64,000 bases of DNA from Parapedobacter sp035556095 (GCF_035556095.1 NZ_DATMFT010000004.1:124001-188000); one strand, 5' to 3'; positions 7,736 through 17,774 are shown, counted from the stretch's first letter. A program made the numbers and translations. Notes: generated by a model from the letters alone, not told the origin.

Positions 7736-8235
7736 GCATCGATAAACAATTGGAAAGCAACGGCGTTGTCATCGCCAAATTGGACGACCTGCTCAACTGG
7801 GCTCGGCTTTCGTCCATGTGGCCCATGAGCTTCGGTATCGCTTGCTGTGCCATCGAAATGATGGGCGCTATGGCGTCCACCTACGACTTGGATCGATTCG
7901 GTGTATTCCCGCGCCCCTCGCCACGCCAATCGGACGTGATGATCATCGCCGGCACGGTAACATTTAAGATGGCCGACCGCATCCGCCGACTGTATGAGCA
8001 GATGCCCGATCCCAAATATGTTATCTCCATGGGCTCGTGTGCCAACTGTGGCGGCCCCTATTGGCAGCATGGTTATCATGTGGTCAAAGGTGTGGATCGC
8101 ATCATTCCCGTAGACATTTACGTGCAAGGATGCCCGCCTCGGCCCGAGGCACTCATCGGTGCTTTCTTGGAGTTACAGAAAAAAATAGAAACGGAACACA
8201 TCGTAGCCGATAAACTGCGATCAACACACGCATAA
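7732..8235 (+). CDS. nuoB: NADH-quinone oxidoreductase subunit B
   Basis: 167 residues. NuoB carries the terminal 4Fe-4S cluster N2, which passes electrons to quinone. The ligands are visible: the tandem Cys pair in GIACCAIEMM, one Cys in MGSCANCGG, and one in QGCPPRPE. MWPMSFGIACC and the ASTYDLDRFG stretch are also typical of the family. It overlaps nuoA by 4 bp. The remaining complex I genes do not follow; purK starts 27 bp downstream. Confidence 0.95.
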   Translation: MSIDKQLESNGVVIAKLDDLLNWARLSSMWPMSFGIACCAIEMMGAMASTYDLDRFGVFPRPSPRQSDVMIIAGTVTFKMADRIRRLYEQMPDPKYVISMGSCANCGGPYWQHGYHVVKGVDRIIPVDIYVQGCPPRPEALIGAFLELQKKIETEHIVADKLRSTHA

Positions 8236-8262
8236 CCTTCAACGTATATTTCAATCTTCATC

Positions 8263-9405
8263 ATGGCAAAAGATTTTTATGGCGAACTGAAATTGGGAAT
8301 CCTCGGCGGCGGACAATTAGGCCGCATGCTGATCCAGGAAGCCATCAACTTCAACGTGAATGTACACGTGCTCGATCCGGATAAGAATGCACCTTGCCGC
8401 AACCTATGCAACCACTTCGCGCACGGCGCGCTGGATGATTTCGACACCGTTTATGCATTCGGAAAAGGACTCGACATGGTGACCATCGAAATCGAGAAAG
8501 TAAATGTAGACGCCCTCGAGAAACTGGAAGAAGAAGGGGTAGTTGTGTATCCGCAGTCGCGCGTAATCCGCCTCATCCAAGACAAGGGGCTGCAGAAGCA
8601 GTTCTTCAAGCAAAACGATATTCCCACGGCACCCTTCCAATTGATATCATCGAAAGAAAACCTGGCAAATACCGCAATTACGCTCCCTTATATCCAAAAG
8701 CTCCGTAAGGATGGCTACGACGGTCGGGGGGTGAAGAAAATCGTGAACCAATCCGATATCGGAACAGCGTTCGAGGCCCCAAGCCTCATTGAGCAGTGGA
8801 TTGATTTTGAAAAGGAGCTAGCGATTATCGTGTCGCGGAACGACAATGGTGATGTGGCCGTTTTCCCTTGCGTGGAGATGGAGTTCAACCCCGAGGCTAA
8901 CCTCGTAGAATTTCTGATATCACCTTCTACCCTGCCCTTTGAAACCCAGCAGCGGGCAGAACTTTTGGCCAAAAAAATCGCAGAAGATTTGCAGATTGTT
9001 GGCCTGCTTGCGGTAGAGCTATTCCTCACCCGAGAGGGGCAGCTGCTGGTCAACGAGTTGGCCCCACGCCCCCACAACAGCGGCCACCAAAGCATTGAAG
9101 GGAACTTTACTTCCCAATTTGCACAACACCTCCGGGCAATCTTCAACCTCGCTCCCGGCAGTACAGCCATACGCAGCAATGCCATTATGGTAAATCTATT
9201 GGGCGAGGCCGGTCATGAAGGGCTGGCCCGTTATGAAGGAATCGAAGAGATTCTGGCCATGGAGGGTGTATATTTACACCTGTATGGAAAGAAGTTTACC
9301 AAACCCTTCCGCAAGATGGGCCACGTGTGTATCATCAATGAAGACCGCGAGCGTGCCATTTTGATTGCGAGGGAAGTGCAACAAACACTTAAAGTGGTGA
9401 CGTGA
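8263..9405 (+). CDS. purK: 5-(carboxyamino)imidazole ribonucleotide synthase
   Basis: 380 residues. PurK uses ATP and bicarbonate to carboxylate AIR to N5-CAIR in purine synthesis. The N-terminal GILGGGQLGRML, the ATP-grasp domain with LPYIQKLRKDGYDGRGV, and LLVNELAPRPHNSGHQSIE are all family signatures. Length is normal. It precedes purE, its pathway partner, by 87 bp. The position directly after nuoB (27-bp gap) may mean cotranscription with nuoAB. Confidence 0.95.
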   Translation: MAKDFYGELKLGILGGGQLGRMLIQEAINFNVNVHVLDPDKNAPCRNLCNHFAHGALDDFDTVYAFGKGLDMVTIEIEKVNVDALEKLEEEGVVVYPQSRVIRLIQDKGLQKQFFKQNDIPTAPFQLISSKENLANTAITLPYIQKLRKDGYDGRGVKKIVNQSDIGTAFEAPSLIEQWIDFEKELAIIVSRNDNGDVAVFPCVEMEFNPEANLVEFLISPSTLPFETQQRAELLAKKIAEDLQIVGLLAVELFLTREGQLLVNELAPRPHNSGHQSIEGNFTSQFAQHLRAIFNLAPGSTAIRSNAIMVNLLGEAGHEGLARYEGIEEILAMEGVYLHLYGKKFTKPFRKMGHVCIINEDRERAILIAREVQQTLKVVT

Positions 9406-9492
9406 TAGTTAGTTGATAGTTGATACCCTACCCGATTGGTGTAGTGAAATCGGGAAAAAGCAAATAGCAAAAAAGCGAACAACGGATAACGA

Positions 9493-9993
9493 ATGGCAAC
9501 AAAAACAATAATACCGGAAGTAGGCATCATCATGGGCAGCAAGTCGGACCTGCCGGTAATGCAGGATGCTGTGGAAATTTTGAAAGCGCTCGGCGTACGC
9601 GTTGAAGTATCCATTGTTTCTGCACACCGCACGCCCGACCGTATGTATGCGTATGCGAAAAGTGCGGCTTCCCGCGGATTGAAGGTCATCATTGCCGGTG
9701 CCGGCGGCGCAGCCCACCTCCCCGGTATGGTCGCCTCTATCACGCATCTCCCGGTTATCGGTGTACCCGTAAAATCATCCAACTCCATTGACGGATGGGA
9801 TTCGGTGCTCTCCATCCTGCAAATGCCCAATGGCATACCTGTAGCTACCGTAGCGCTCAACGCCGCTAAAAATGCGGGCATACTCGCCGTTCAGATCCTT
9901 GCTGTCTCAGACGAGCAACTGGCGCAAAACCTGTTGGCATACAAAGCCGAATTGGCTAAAAAAGTGGAGGAAAGCGCGAGGGAATTGGAGTAA
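9493..9993 (+). CDS. purE: N5-carboxyaminoimidazole ribonucleotide mutase
   Basis: 166 residues, normal for class I PurE, which converts N5-CAIR to CAIR. Visible signatures are IIMGSKSDLPVM near the N-terminus, SAHRTPDRM (containing the catalytic His), AGAGGAAHLPGMVA, and PVKSSNSIDGWDSVLS. The gap to purK contains short GATAGTT repeats of no evident function. It converges on the Gfo/Idh gene 11 bp away. Confidence 0.95.
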   Translation: MATKTIIPEVGIIMGSKSDLPVMQDAVEILKALGVRVEVSIVSAHRTPDRMYAYAKSAASRGLKVIIAGAGGAAHLPGMVASITHLPVIGVPVKSSNSIDGWDSVLSILQMPNGIPVATVALNAAKNAGILAVQILAVSDEQLAQNLLAYKAELAKKVEESARELE

Positions 9994-10004
9994 TTTCTTC
10001 CGGG

Positions 10005-11312
10005 TTATCCAATGGCAGGGATACGGTAGCCATTGTGATATTCAGCTGCAAGTAACCTGTTCGCCGCCTTGCTGGTAAAACGTTCCCTTTGTGCATCCCA
10101 ATAAATTTTCTCTCCCGTACGGTAAGCGATATTGCCCATCTGTGAGAAGATAGCGATATGGGCTCCGGCAGTGATGGGTGCGTGGAGATCCTCCAGCTTC
10201 CTTGAGCGCACCACTTCGATGAAATTGGTCGTATGCTTATCCAATCCATTATCCGAGCTTTTCTGTAAAGGAACGGCTTCCATACGGTTCCCTTCGGGGA
10301 TTACTTCCCAACCGCCTCGGTCAAGCACCAATGTGCCGAAGTTACCAATGAAGGCCACGCCGTGATTGCGCCCATAAGGGCCACCGTCGATGCCGTTGGC
10401 ATGTTCCCATTGCACGGTGAAGTCATCAAATTCGTAAACGGTGGTAAGCGTATCGGGTGTTTCTGCGGCGTCATCCGGATAGGCGAACTTCCCACCCGTG
10501 GCCATGATGGATTTAGGTGTGGTCGCCTTCATACCGATCAATGCAAAATCGAGCATGTGCACGCCCCAATCGGTCATCAGCCCACCGGCATAATCCCAAA
10601 ACCACCGGAACTCGAAGTGGAAGCGGTTCGGGTTAAACGGCCGTTGCTTAGCAGGCCCCAGCCACCGCGTATAATCCACGCCCTCGGGCACCGGGCTGTC
10701 GGGCTTTACGGGAATACTTTTCATCCATCCTTGGTAAGCCCAAGCCTTTACCAGCCGGATCTTGCCGAGCTTACCCGAATGCACAAAATCCATGGCGTCG
10801 CGGAAGTGCTGTTGGCTTCGCTGCCATTGCCCGACCTGCACCGCGCGGCCGTATTTAGTGGCTGCGGCCACCATGGCCCGGCATTCGGCAATGGAGTTGC
10901 CCAACGGCTTTTCGACGTACACATCCTTTCCAGCCGCACAAGCATCCACCAGTTGCAGGCAGTGCCAGTGGTCGGGCGTACCGATAATCACGGCGTCGAC
11001 GTTCGGATCAGCTAGCAATTCCTCATGCTTGCCATACAATTTGGGTTCGATACCGCGGGTCTTAAGCTCGCCGGCACGCTTATTCAACACGTTGGTATCC
11101 ACATCGCAAAGTGCGGTGCACTGTACACCCGGCACGTTCAGCATGGAGTTGAGGTTTGCCCATCCCATGCCATTGGCACCGATAAGGCCCACCCGGACCG
11201 GACCTTGAATGGCACGTCCGACAGAGAATGTACTCGGCCAGGCCGAAGCGGCACCGGCTGTCGCTGCCAACGTTGCCATCGTGCCAATGAACTTTCTTCT
11301 AGTCGTATTCAT
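10005..11312 (-). CDS. Exported (Tat) Gfo/Idh/MocA-family oxidoreductase
   Basis: 435 residues. A twin-arginine signal (TTRRKFIGTMATLAATAG) points to export of the folded, cofactor-bound enzyme. The Rossmann motif VGLIGANGMGWAN, followed by EKPLGNSIAECRAMV (the EKP motif), identifies the NAD(P)-dependent Gfo/Idh/MocA family. RFHFEFRWFWDYAGGLMTDWGVHMLD matches the C-terminal substrate domain, where a DWGVH His is likely catalytic. It lies downstream of susCD on the same strand but is separated by a strong terminator. Such enzymes oxidise or reduce sugars or act on 3-keto sugars; the substrate is unknown. Confidence 0.88.
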   Translation of the reverse strand: MNTTRRKFIGTMATLAATAGAASAWPSTFSVGRAIQGPVRVGLIGANGMGWANLNSMLNVPGVQCTALCDVDTNVLNKRAGELKTRGIEPKLYGKHEELLADPNVDAVIIGTPDHWHCLQLVDACAAGKDVYVEKPLGNSIAECRAMVAAATKYGRAVQVGQWQRSQQHFRDAMDFVHSGKLGKIRLVKAWAYQGWMKSIPVKPDSPVPEGVDYTRWLGPAKQRPFNPNRFHFEFRWFWDYAGGLMTDWGVHMLDFALIGMKATTPKSIMATGGKFAYPDDAAETPDTLTTVYEFDDFTVQWEHANGIDGGPYGRNHGVAFIGNFGTLVLDRGGWEVIPEGNRMEAVPLQKSSDNGLDKHTTNFIEVVRSRKLEDLHAPITAGAHIAIFSQMGNIAYRTGEKIYWDAQRERFTSKAANRLLAAEYHNGYRIPAIG

Positions 11313-11375
11313 ATCAATAGCGTTATAACGGTTCGAATTATCCGACCAAGATAAGAAAATATTGGATTATCTTCA

Positions 11376-11412
11376 CCCAAAAAAGGTCCTTGGTTGGTAG
11401 CCAAGGACCTCC
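11376..11412 (-). terminator. Rho-independent terminator after susCD
   Basis: AGGTCCTTGG (11384-11393) pairs perfectly with CCAAGGACCT (11401-11410) around a 7-base loop. On the minus strand it is followed by a run of six T. It lies 24 bp after the SusD stop codon and separates it from the Gfo/Idh gene. Confidence 0.8.
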
Positions 11413-11433
11413 TTCAGTTACCGATTTCGGAGA

Positions 11434-13323
11434 CTAATCCCCGTAGCCCGGATTTTGGTCCAATTGGCCATTCCGGTTCATTTCATCCCGGTGGATCGGG
11501 AAGAAGTACATCTTATCCAGCCATTGCCGATTTTCGATGCCGGGGTCAATGGTTCCCACCGTATAGGTATAATCGTAATTTTCGGGGTCATAGCGGTACA
11601 CCGACACCGAACTGCCGGCCTTCAGCCGCCCGAACACCCGCATAATACCCACTTTACGCCCCAGCGTTTCACCAGCGATCATCCATCGGCGTGCGTCATG
11701 GAAACGATGTTCCTCATAAGCCAGTTCGATGCGCCGTTCATTACGGTAAATATTTCGCAGATCATCGCCAGACGCGGTGACTGCCGGCATGCCTGCACGG
11801 AACCGGATACGGTTAAGCCAGGTCCTTGCTTCGTCATCTTCGCCAAGTTCGATGCAGGCTTCCACATAATTCAAAACGACTTCAGTAAAGCGCAATACCG
11901 GCCACGGCACGAACTGCCTGGTATTTTGGTCGACCACCGCGGGGTCCGGATCGATGAATTTTCGCATGTAGTACCCTGTATACGAGCCGTTCCAATCTTC
12001 CACACTGCTATTTCGCGTATCCAAACCATAATGGATTACTTTTCGCCCGTCCTGCATCACTTCATATTGGCCGGTTTGGATCTGATTGGCGGGGTCGCGG
12101 CCCGCCACGTCAGCAGTACGTGGCTTCCAATCAGCACCGTCGTACAAAATCGTCGCATAAAAACGCGGATCGCGGTTCTCATAAGGCGTGATGGCGTGCT
12201 GGGGGTTACCCCAATCGAACGGAGATCCATCGGCCATCCCGTAGTCATCCACCAATTGCTGCGTCGGCGTATTCCCTGCCCAGTTGTGGTAGCCGTTAGG
12301 GCCATTGTTTCGGCCCACATAGTTACCGCCTTCATCTTTGAGGTCGATAAAAAACCGGCCCAGTATAAGATCCGCTTTGCCGTCAGCAGGAACGGCTTTG
12401 CTACCCCCGCCCATGGCAATCGACAGGTAATTTTGCGTGCCTTCTTCGGCGGTGGCAGGTGTCGTGAGGTCCATCATATAACCCGGCCCATGCGCATCCA
12501 GGATCGCCTTGGCCGCATCGCGTGCCAATAACCAACGGGCTTGCTGATCTCCCGTGGTATAGCCTAGGTATTCCTTATTTGCATACCCGCCAATCACTTC
12601 GGAATTTGCAGTTGCCGTAGGAATGTCGTGGAGATCGCTTGCGGCATACGTCAGCATGCGCGACTTCAGCGCCAATGCAGCCACGGCGCTTGCACGTCCA
12701 TCTACGGGCTGGGCCTCTGCCAACAGCTCACTGGCTCGGTCGCAATCGGCTATGATAAACGCCACACACGCTTCGTAGGTGTTGCGGGGTGCCGTGTAAT
12801 CCTCCTCGCCCAGTTCATATACACGGTCGATCAGCGGCACCGCACCATAATATCGTAACAGTTGGTGATAGTAAAACGCCCGGAGGAAGTGGGCTTCACC
12901 CATCAACTGTTCGGCAATGCCACTTGAGTTGTCAAACTGGGGCTCGGCAAGATTCGCCAACGCGATATTCGTCGCCCGGATGCGCCCGTAGACGTTCGCC
13001 CAGGCGTAAGACCCAATGATCCATCCTGGGTCCGCATCATTCGACCGGCTTTCAGTCACGGTATTGATACCGCGGCCGGGATGGGTAAACATGGACTCGT
13101 CCGTAAGCGAAGCCTGCATCTGCTCGTCCAACCCACCCTGCCCGAATCCATTGTAAATTTCGACAACAAAGGCCTCCGCCAATGCGGCATCTCCCCAAGC
13201 GACTTCTTCCGGCACTTCTCCAAGCGGTGCAGTACTTACGAAATCGTCGTTACATCCAGTTATGCACGCCATGAGTAACAACGCGCTTATGAAGTTATAT
13301 TTTTTTAAAGTTCTCATCGTCAT
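11434..13323 (-). CDS. SusD/RagB-family glycan-binding lipoprotein
   Basis: 629 residues. A lipoprotein signal (LLLMACITGC, Cys24) anchors it at the outer membrane. The rest fits the SusD fold: an N-terminal helical TPR region (GEAHFLRAFYYHQLLRYYGAVPLI is a hallmark) and a C-terminal RagB/SusD segment with RNERRIELAYEEHRFHDARRW and FFPIHRDEMNRN. SusD proteins cap the SusC pore and bind the oligosaccharide. The start lies 5 bp after the SusC stop, so the two form an operon. The ATG at 13317 is an alternative start. Confidence 0.95.
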   Translation of the reverse strand: MTMRTLKKYNFISALLLMACITGCNDDFVSTAPLGEVPEEVAWGDAALAEAFVVEIYNGFGQGGLDEQMQASLTDESMFTHPGRGINTVTESRSNDADPGWIIGSYAWANVYGRIRATNIALANLAEPQFDNSSGIAEQLMGEAHFLRAFYYHQLLRYYGAVPLIDRVYELGEEDYTAPRNTYEACVAFIIADCDRASELLAEAQPVDGRASAVAALALKSRMLTYAASDLHDIPTATANSEVIGGYANKEYLGYTTGDQQARWLLARDAAKAILDAHGPGYMMDLTTPATAEEGTQNYLSIAMGGGSKAVPADGKADLILGRFFIDLKDEGGNYVGRNNGPNGYHNWAGNTPTQQLVDDYGMADGSPFDWGNPQHAITPYENRDPRFYATILYDGADWKPRTADVAGRDPANQIQTGQYEVMQDGRKVIHYGLDTRNSSVEDWNGSYTGYYMRKFIDPDPAVVDQNTRQFVPWPVLRFTEVVLNYVEACIELGEDDEARTWLNRIRFRAGMPAVTASGDDLRNIYRNERRIELAYEEHRFHDARRWMIAGETLGRKVGIMRVFGRLKAGSSVSVYRYDPENYDYTYTVGTIDPGIENRQWLDKMYFFPIHRDEMNRNGQLDQNPGYGD

Positions 13324-13328
13324 TTTTC

Positions 13329-16300
13329 TTAAAAGGTTACCGCTATTCCTGTGTTGATCAACCGTGCTTGCGGATAGTATTGCCCCGTGGAGTTGAGCGA
13401 TTCCGGGTCATATACCTCAATCTTGCTCCATGTAAACAAGTTAAATCCACTCAGGTAAATCCGTAGGTTGCTGATGCCGGCTGGCTGCATCCATTGCGCA
13501 GGGAAGGTATATCCCAATTCAAGGTTCTTCAGCCTGATGTAGTCTGTACTCCGCATCCAATACGTGTTGCCCGACGAGTAATACTGGTCACTGCGGTCCG
13601 TAATACGAGGGTGCTCGCTACTGGGCGCATCGACCCGCCAACGATTTTCGTAGAAATGCAGCAAATAGTTACCAATGGCACCCGACTCGTCGGTGCCCAC
13701 GCGCAACTCTCCGCCGGTAGCCCCTTGGAAAAGGATCGTCAAATCGAAGCCTTTGTACTGCATACCGATGTTCAACCCTCCCTGGAATGTCGGAATGGTG
13801 TTTTTGTCGCGCCGTACACGATCATCGGGATCGATCTTGCCGTTGCCATCGTAGTCCACAAACTTCATGTCCCCCGGCCGAAGCGAGTTGGTCACGTCAC
13901 TATAGTCGAGTGTATTGGCGGCGATATCGGCCTCATCGCGGAATACACCGTCGTAGATGTAATACAATCCGGAGTTGATGGTCCTGCCGGTCGAATGCTG
14001 CCATTCGGGTGCACCCGGTGCTTCGTCCCAAAAGATGATTTCGTTCTTGGCGTATCCGCCATTTAAGCTGACATCCAAGTTGAGCGCACCAATTTGATCG
14101 GTGTAGCCAGCGGAGAAATCCCAGCCTGCGTTTTCTACGATACCGATATTTTCAGCAGGCAACGTCATGCCCGTACTTTGTGGTATAGAGGCATTCCTAC
14201 GCCAAAGGATACTTTCACGGCGGTTTTTGAACCATTCTACCGTAAAATTGAACATGCCATCCATCAACTGGCCATCAAGGCCGATGTTGTAGTTATTGGC
14301 CACCTCCCACGTAACGAACATATTGGGCACCCGGCTCTCGTATAATGTCTTTACGAGATTGTTTCCAATAACGTACGTTCCAAAACCGTAGGTGGAGAAA
14401 TATTGATACTCCTGCAACGTTTGTTCGCCATTATTGTCATGATCATAATAAATCTGATCATTACCCATTTGCCCATAAGAGCCGCGCAGTTTCAGGTAGT
14501 TTACTAACGGTACGGCGTCTTTCCAAAAATTCTCTTGAGAAATCATCCAGCCAGCCATGATTCCGGGGAAAAAACCGTACCGGCTATTCTCCGGAAACAT
14601 GTAGGAGCCATCATAACGCCAGAGGAACTCTGCAATATATTTGCTTTGGTAATTATAGCCTACCCGACCGAAATAATTGAGCCGGGCGCGTTCCCAAGCG
14701 CCGCCGCTATTGTTTTTCTCGGCATCGCCACCGGCGAACAAGTAATCAATGTTCGTAGAAATAAAATACCGCCTAAATGCGCTGAAATTGTCGTTGCTAA
14801 TCGTCTCACGGTTAACCCCCGCCAACAGGTTGATCGTATGATCACCGAATGTCCGATCGTAAGTAAGCACGCCCCCCAACAAGATGTTCATCTGATCTTC
14901 ATCCTCTTGGTTTAGACGCGGGTCTGCCGGTCCGCGCTGTCCGCGCACCAACAGTGGGGTCACACCATCTTCTTCGTAATCACCCTGCCACGTGTATAGA
15001 TACCAGGGGATTTCCCACCGTTTCGTTTTCCGCATATACTTGTCTATGGACGCCGTGCCGCTGAACTTCAGTCCTTCCACCCAAGGTACGGTAACATCTA
15101 CTTGTCCATTGGTCTGGAAATAATACCGTTTATCCCGATCATAACCGGTTTGATCTGTCGTAATCACAACCGGGTTTTCTCCATACTCAATGTCGGGGCC
15201 GGGCATTCCGTTCGGCCAGTAAGCGGGCTCGGTCGGTATCCCCCGCATCAACATGCGGAAGATAGCTGCAGCCGATTTTGTAGGGAATTGCCGGTTTTCC
15301 TGCCGGCCTAAAATGCCGATTTTGGTGCTGATATACTCGTTGATATTTGCGTCTAGGTTCACACGGATGTCGTACTGCGAGTAACCCGTGGCTGAGTTTT
15401 TATAATATGCATCCTGGTTCTGGTAGCCTAAGGAGGTAAGGTATTTGATATCTTCCGTGCCGCCGCTTATTTGTAGATTATGTTGCGATTGGGGCGACCA
15501 GTTTTTGAGGGTGGCACCATACCAGTCCGTATTCGGATGACCCCACGGATCCGACCCATCAGCAAACAACTGGAAATCTTCCGGAAGGTAAGGTGCCGTC
15601 AACACGCTGTTATCTGGCCGGGTATATGATCCCGTTTCGCGGAATGCCGTTTGCGCATCCTGCCATTCATTCACGGGCAGTTTAAACACTTCGAGCTCGT
15701 TGCGCATTTCGGCATATTGCACCGCATCGGCTAGTTCTGGAATTACCGTTGGCTGTGAAAACGCCTGGTTAAATGTATACGACAATGACGGCTTGCCCGT
15801 TTGGCCGCGCTTAGTGGTAATGAGGATAACCCCATTTGCCGCCCGTGCGCCATAAATAGCCGCCGAGGCGTCCTTCAGCACCGAAATGTTGTCGATATCA
15901 GCCGGGTTCAGGCGTTCAAAACCGCCCGCACGTGCCGGTATGCCATCGATTACAATCAGTGGGCCGCTATTTCCCAGCGTGTTAGTACCACGTATCCGTA
16001 CCGCAGCGCCATCATATCCGGGCTCTGCACTCCCTTGGGTGGCCACAACCCCCGGCAGCCGGCCCGCGAGTGCATTGGATACATTGACGGTGGGTGATTT
16101 CATCAGTTCGGCACTCTTTACAGAGGCTACGGACCCGGTAATCGTTTCACGTCGCTGGGTGCCGTACCCCACTACGACGACCTCTTCCAAATTCGACATG
16201 GCGGCATCCAATTCCAGCTGCACATCGATTCGCTGTCGATCGACGACGATGGTTTGGGGAACATAGCCAACATACGAGTAAACCAGCGATATGCCTTCCG

Positions 16301-16559
16301 TTACTTCGATGCTGTAGTTTCCGTCGTCATTGGTCATTGTGCCGGTTGTACTACCGGCTACTGAAACACTGGCTCCAGCAATGGGCGCACCCTGTACATC
16401 CGTAATTTTGCCTTGCACCGTGACGGTGCTTTCCTGGGCCGTAAGCGAATGTCCAGAAAAGGCAATCAACATCCACAAGATGCCGATCGACATGTACCCG
16501 TGTGTCCTTAACCAGTATCCTAGCCGGTTAAGTGCCTGCTGCGATCGCATTTGATTCAT
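13329..16559 (-). CDS. SusC/RagA-family TonB-linked outer-membrane transporter
   Basis: 1076 residues. Domain order: signal segment (about 1-42), CarboxypepD_reg-like domain (VQGKITDVQGAPIAGASVSV onward, about 47-130), TonB-box-like EEVVVVGYGTQRRETITGSV (SusC signature), plug domain with RIRGTNTLGNSGPLIVIDGIP, then a 22-strand-type barrel ending in an aromatic-rich C-terminus (GIAVTF). It imports oligosaccharides captured by the SusD partner, powered by TonB. First gene of the susCD operon. The 406-bp upstream region separates it from a divergent Nudix-type regulator that probably controls it. Confidence 0.96.
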   Translation of the reverse strand: MNQMRSQQALNRLGYWLRTHGYMSIGILWMLIAFSGHSLTAQESTVTVQGKITDVQGAPIAGASVSVAGSTTGTMTNDDGNYSIEVTEGISLVYSYVGYVPQTIVVDRQRIDVQLELDAAMSNLEEVVVVGYGTQRRETITGSVASVKSAELMKSPTVNVSNALAGRLPGVVATQGSAEPGYDGAAVRIRGTNTLGNSGPLIVIDGIPARAGGFERLNPADIDNISVLKDASAAIYGARAANGVILITTKRGQTGKPSLSYTFNQAFSQPTVIPELADAVQYAEMRNELEVFKLPVNEWQDAQTAFRETGSYTRPDNSVLTAPYLPEDFQLFADGSDPWGHPNTDWYGATLKNWSPQSQHNLQISGGTEDIKYLTSLGYQNQDAYYKNSATGYSQYDIRVNLDANINEYISTKIGILGRQENRQFPTKSAAAIFRMLMRGIPTEPAYWPNGMPGPDIEYGENPVVITTDQTGYDRDKRYYFQTNGQVDVTVPWVEGLKFSGTASIDKYMRKTKRWEIPWYLYTWQGDYEEDGVTPLLVRGQRGPADPRLNQEDEDQMNILLGGVLTYDRTFGDHTINLLAGVNRETISNDNFSAFRRYFISTNIDYLFAGGDAEKNNSGGAWERARLNYFGRVGYNYQSKYIAEFLWRYDGSYMFPENSRYGFFPGIMAGWMISQENFWKDAVPLVNYLKLRGSYGQMGNDQIYYDHDNNGEQTLQEYQYFSTYGFGTYVIGNNLVKTLYESRVPNMFVTWEVANNYNIGLDGQLMDGMFNFTVEWFKNRRESILWRRNASIPQSTGMTLPAENIGIVENAGWDFSAGYTDQIGALNLDVSLNGGYAKNEIIFWDEAPGAPEWQHSTGRTINSGLYYIYDGVFRDEADIAANTLDYSDVTNSLRPGDMKFVDYDGNGKIDPDDRVRRDKNTIPTFQGGLNIGMQYKGFDLTILFQGATGGELRVGTDESGAIGNYLLHFYENRWRVDAPSSEHPRITDRSDQYYSSGNTYWMRSTDYIRLKNLELGYTFPAQWMQPAGISNLRIYLSGFNLFTWSKIEVYDPESLNSTGQYYPQARLINTGIAVTF

Positions 16560-16965
16560 AATTGTGTGTTTTAATGATATAAAAGAAAAAACTTGGTTAT
16601 TTTAATAAGCAAACCCCCTACTTGTTTGTGGCAATCGGATTGGCGACACACCTTTATCAATGTGACTCATAATTTCGGTTCTTTTATTTTAATAAGGCAT
16701 TACGGACCGTTTCGGCCCAAAGCAGATGAACACTATAATTGCTTTTATCGTTAATTTAACACTTGTGCTGATTTATTGTTTTCAACAAAAAAATAAAAGC
16801 CAATATGTGCCCTGGGGTTCTAACGAACATGCCTTTATGGCAACATACAACCGATTACGCCTTATGATAAATTAGCTTGTTTCGTAACAACATGCCGCTA
16901 TAATTTACGAATTCCGTTTTTATCTGCTATTATTGCACTTGTCGAATAACAAAAATGCCTACATT
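16560..16965. promoter_or_regulatory. Divergent regulatory region between susC and the NrtR-type regulator
   Basis: 406 bp without a gene, AT-rich. The 13-mer TTATTTTAATAAG occurs twice as an exact direct repeat (16597-16609 and 16684-16696), 87 bp apart; each copy is itself partly symmetric. These could be binding sites for the adjacent regulator. I see no convincing TAnnTTTG element for susC. Confidence 0.4.
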
Positions 16966-17664
16966 ATGATCGAGTACACAAAACAGAGCCGCATTTTAGT
17001 CGCCGTAGACTGTATCATCTTTGGCTTCGATGGCTATGACTTGAAGCTATTGTTGATAAAGAGGGGGTTCGAGCCAGAGAAAGACAAATGGAGCCTGATG
17101 GGTGGGTTTGTCCAATCCGACGAACGACCCAAAGATGCCGCTTCACGTGTACTGAAGCAACTTACCGGATTGAAGGACGTCTATATGGAACAGTTACAGG
17201 TATTCGGGGAACCCCGCCGGGACCCCATAGAACGGACAATCAGCATCAATTATTTCGCACTTATCGATATCAAAAGATACGAAACCCCACTCAACGATGA
17301 CTACCGTGCGGAATGGTTTCCCCTCAATCGTGTACCTAAGCTCATTTTTGACCACCATAAAATGGTGCAAAACGCGAAGAATAAACTGCGTTACAAAGCC
17401 GCATTGCATCCCATCTTGTTCGAGCTGCTACCGGAAAAGTTTACTATTCCGCAAATCATGACGCTTTACGAGCAAGTCTACGACGTGGAGTTGGATAAAC
17501 GTAACTTCACCAGAAAGCTGCGTTCAACCGGGCTACTCATCAAACAACAAGATAAAGACAAGGAGAATTCAAAGAAAGGCGCTTTCTATTATAAACTGGA
17601 TAAAGCCACTTACAAGGAAAAGTTTACCAAATTTTTAAATTTCGTTTCAAACCCCGAGTATTAA
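16966..17664 (+). CDS. NrtR/AraR-type Nudix-fold transcriptional regulator
   Basis: 232 residues from the ATG; an in-frame TTG 33 bp upstream is a weaker start. The N-terminal 150 residues form a Nudix-like domain (WSLMGGFVQSDERPKDAASRVLKQLTGL in place of the GX5EX7REUXEEXGU box). The box lacks the REUXEE glutamates, so hydrolase activity is unlikely. The C-terminal region (PQIMTLYEQVYDVELDKRNFTRKL) is the winged helix of the NrtR family. In Bacteroides the homologue AraR senses arabinose. Divergence from susCD suggests it senses the sugar or a derivative and controls the transporter. Confidence 0.88.
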   Translation: MIEYTKQSRILVAVDCIIFGFDGYDLKLLLIKRGFEPEKDKWSLMGGFVQSDERPKDAASRVLKQLTGLKDVYMEQLQVFGEPRRDPIERTISINYFALIDIKRYETPLNDDYRAEWFPLNRVPKLIFDHHKMVQNAKNKLRYKAALHPILFELLPEKFTIPQIMTLYEQVYDVELDKRNFTRKLRSTGLLIKQQDKDKENSKKGAFYYKLDKATYKEKFTKFLNFVSNPEY

Positions 17665-17774
17665 ACGTACATCAATTAGCCATAACCTCTTTATAAAGCG
17701 TTTCAGCATTCCATTTTTGCGTTTTTGCATTTTCCACCTCAAACGTTTACATTAGCTGTATAAAAAAACTAACG

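Noticed and set aside
9404..9440. Short GATAGTT repeats after purK as an array
   Set aside because: Only two or three imperfect units; no sign of a functional repeat.
11455..12531. 358-codon plus-strand open frame opposite susD
   Set aside because: Shadow of the SusD gene; no signal, domain or start context.
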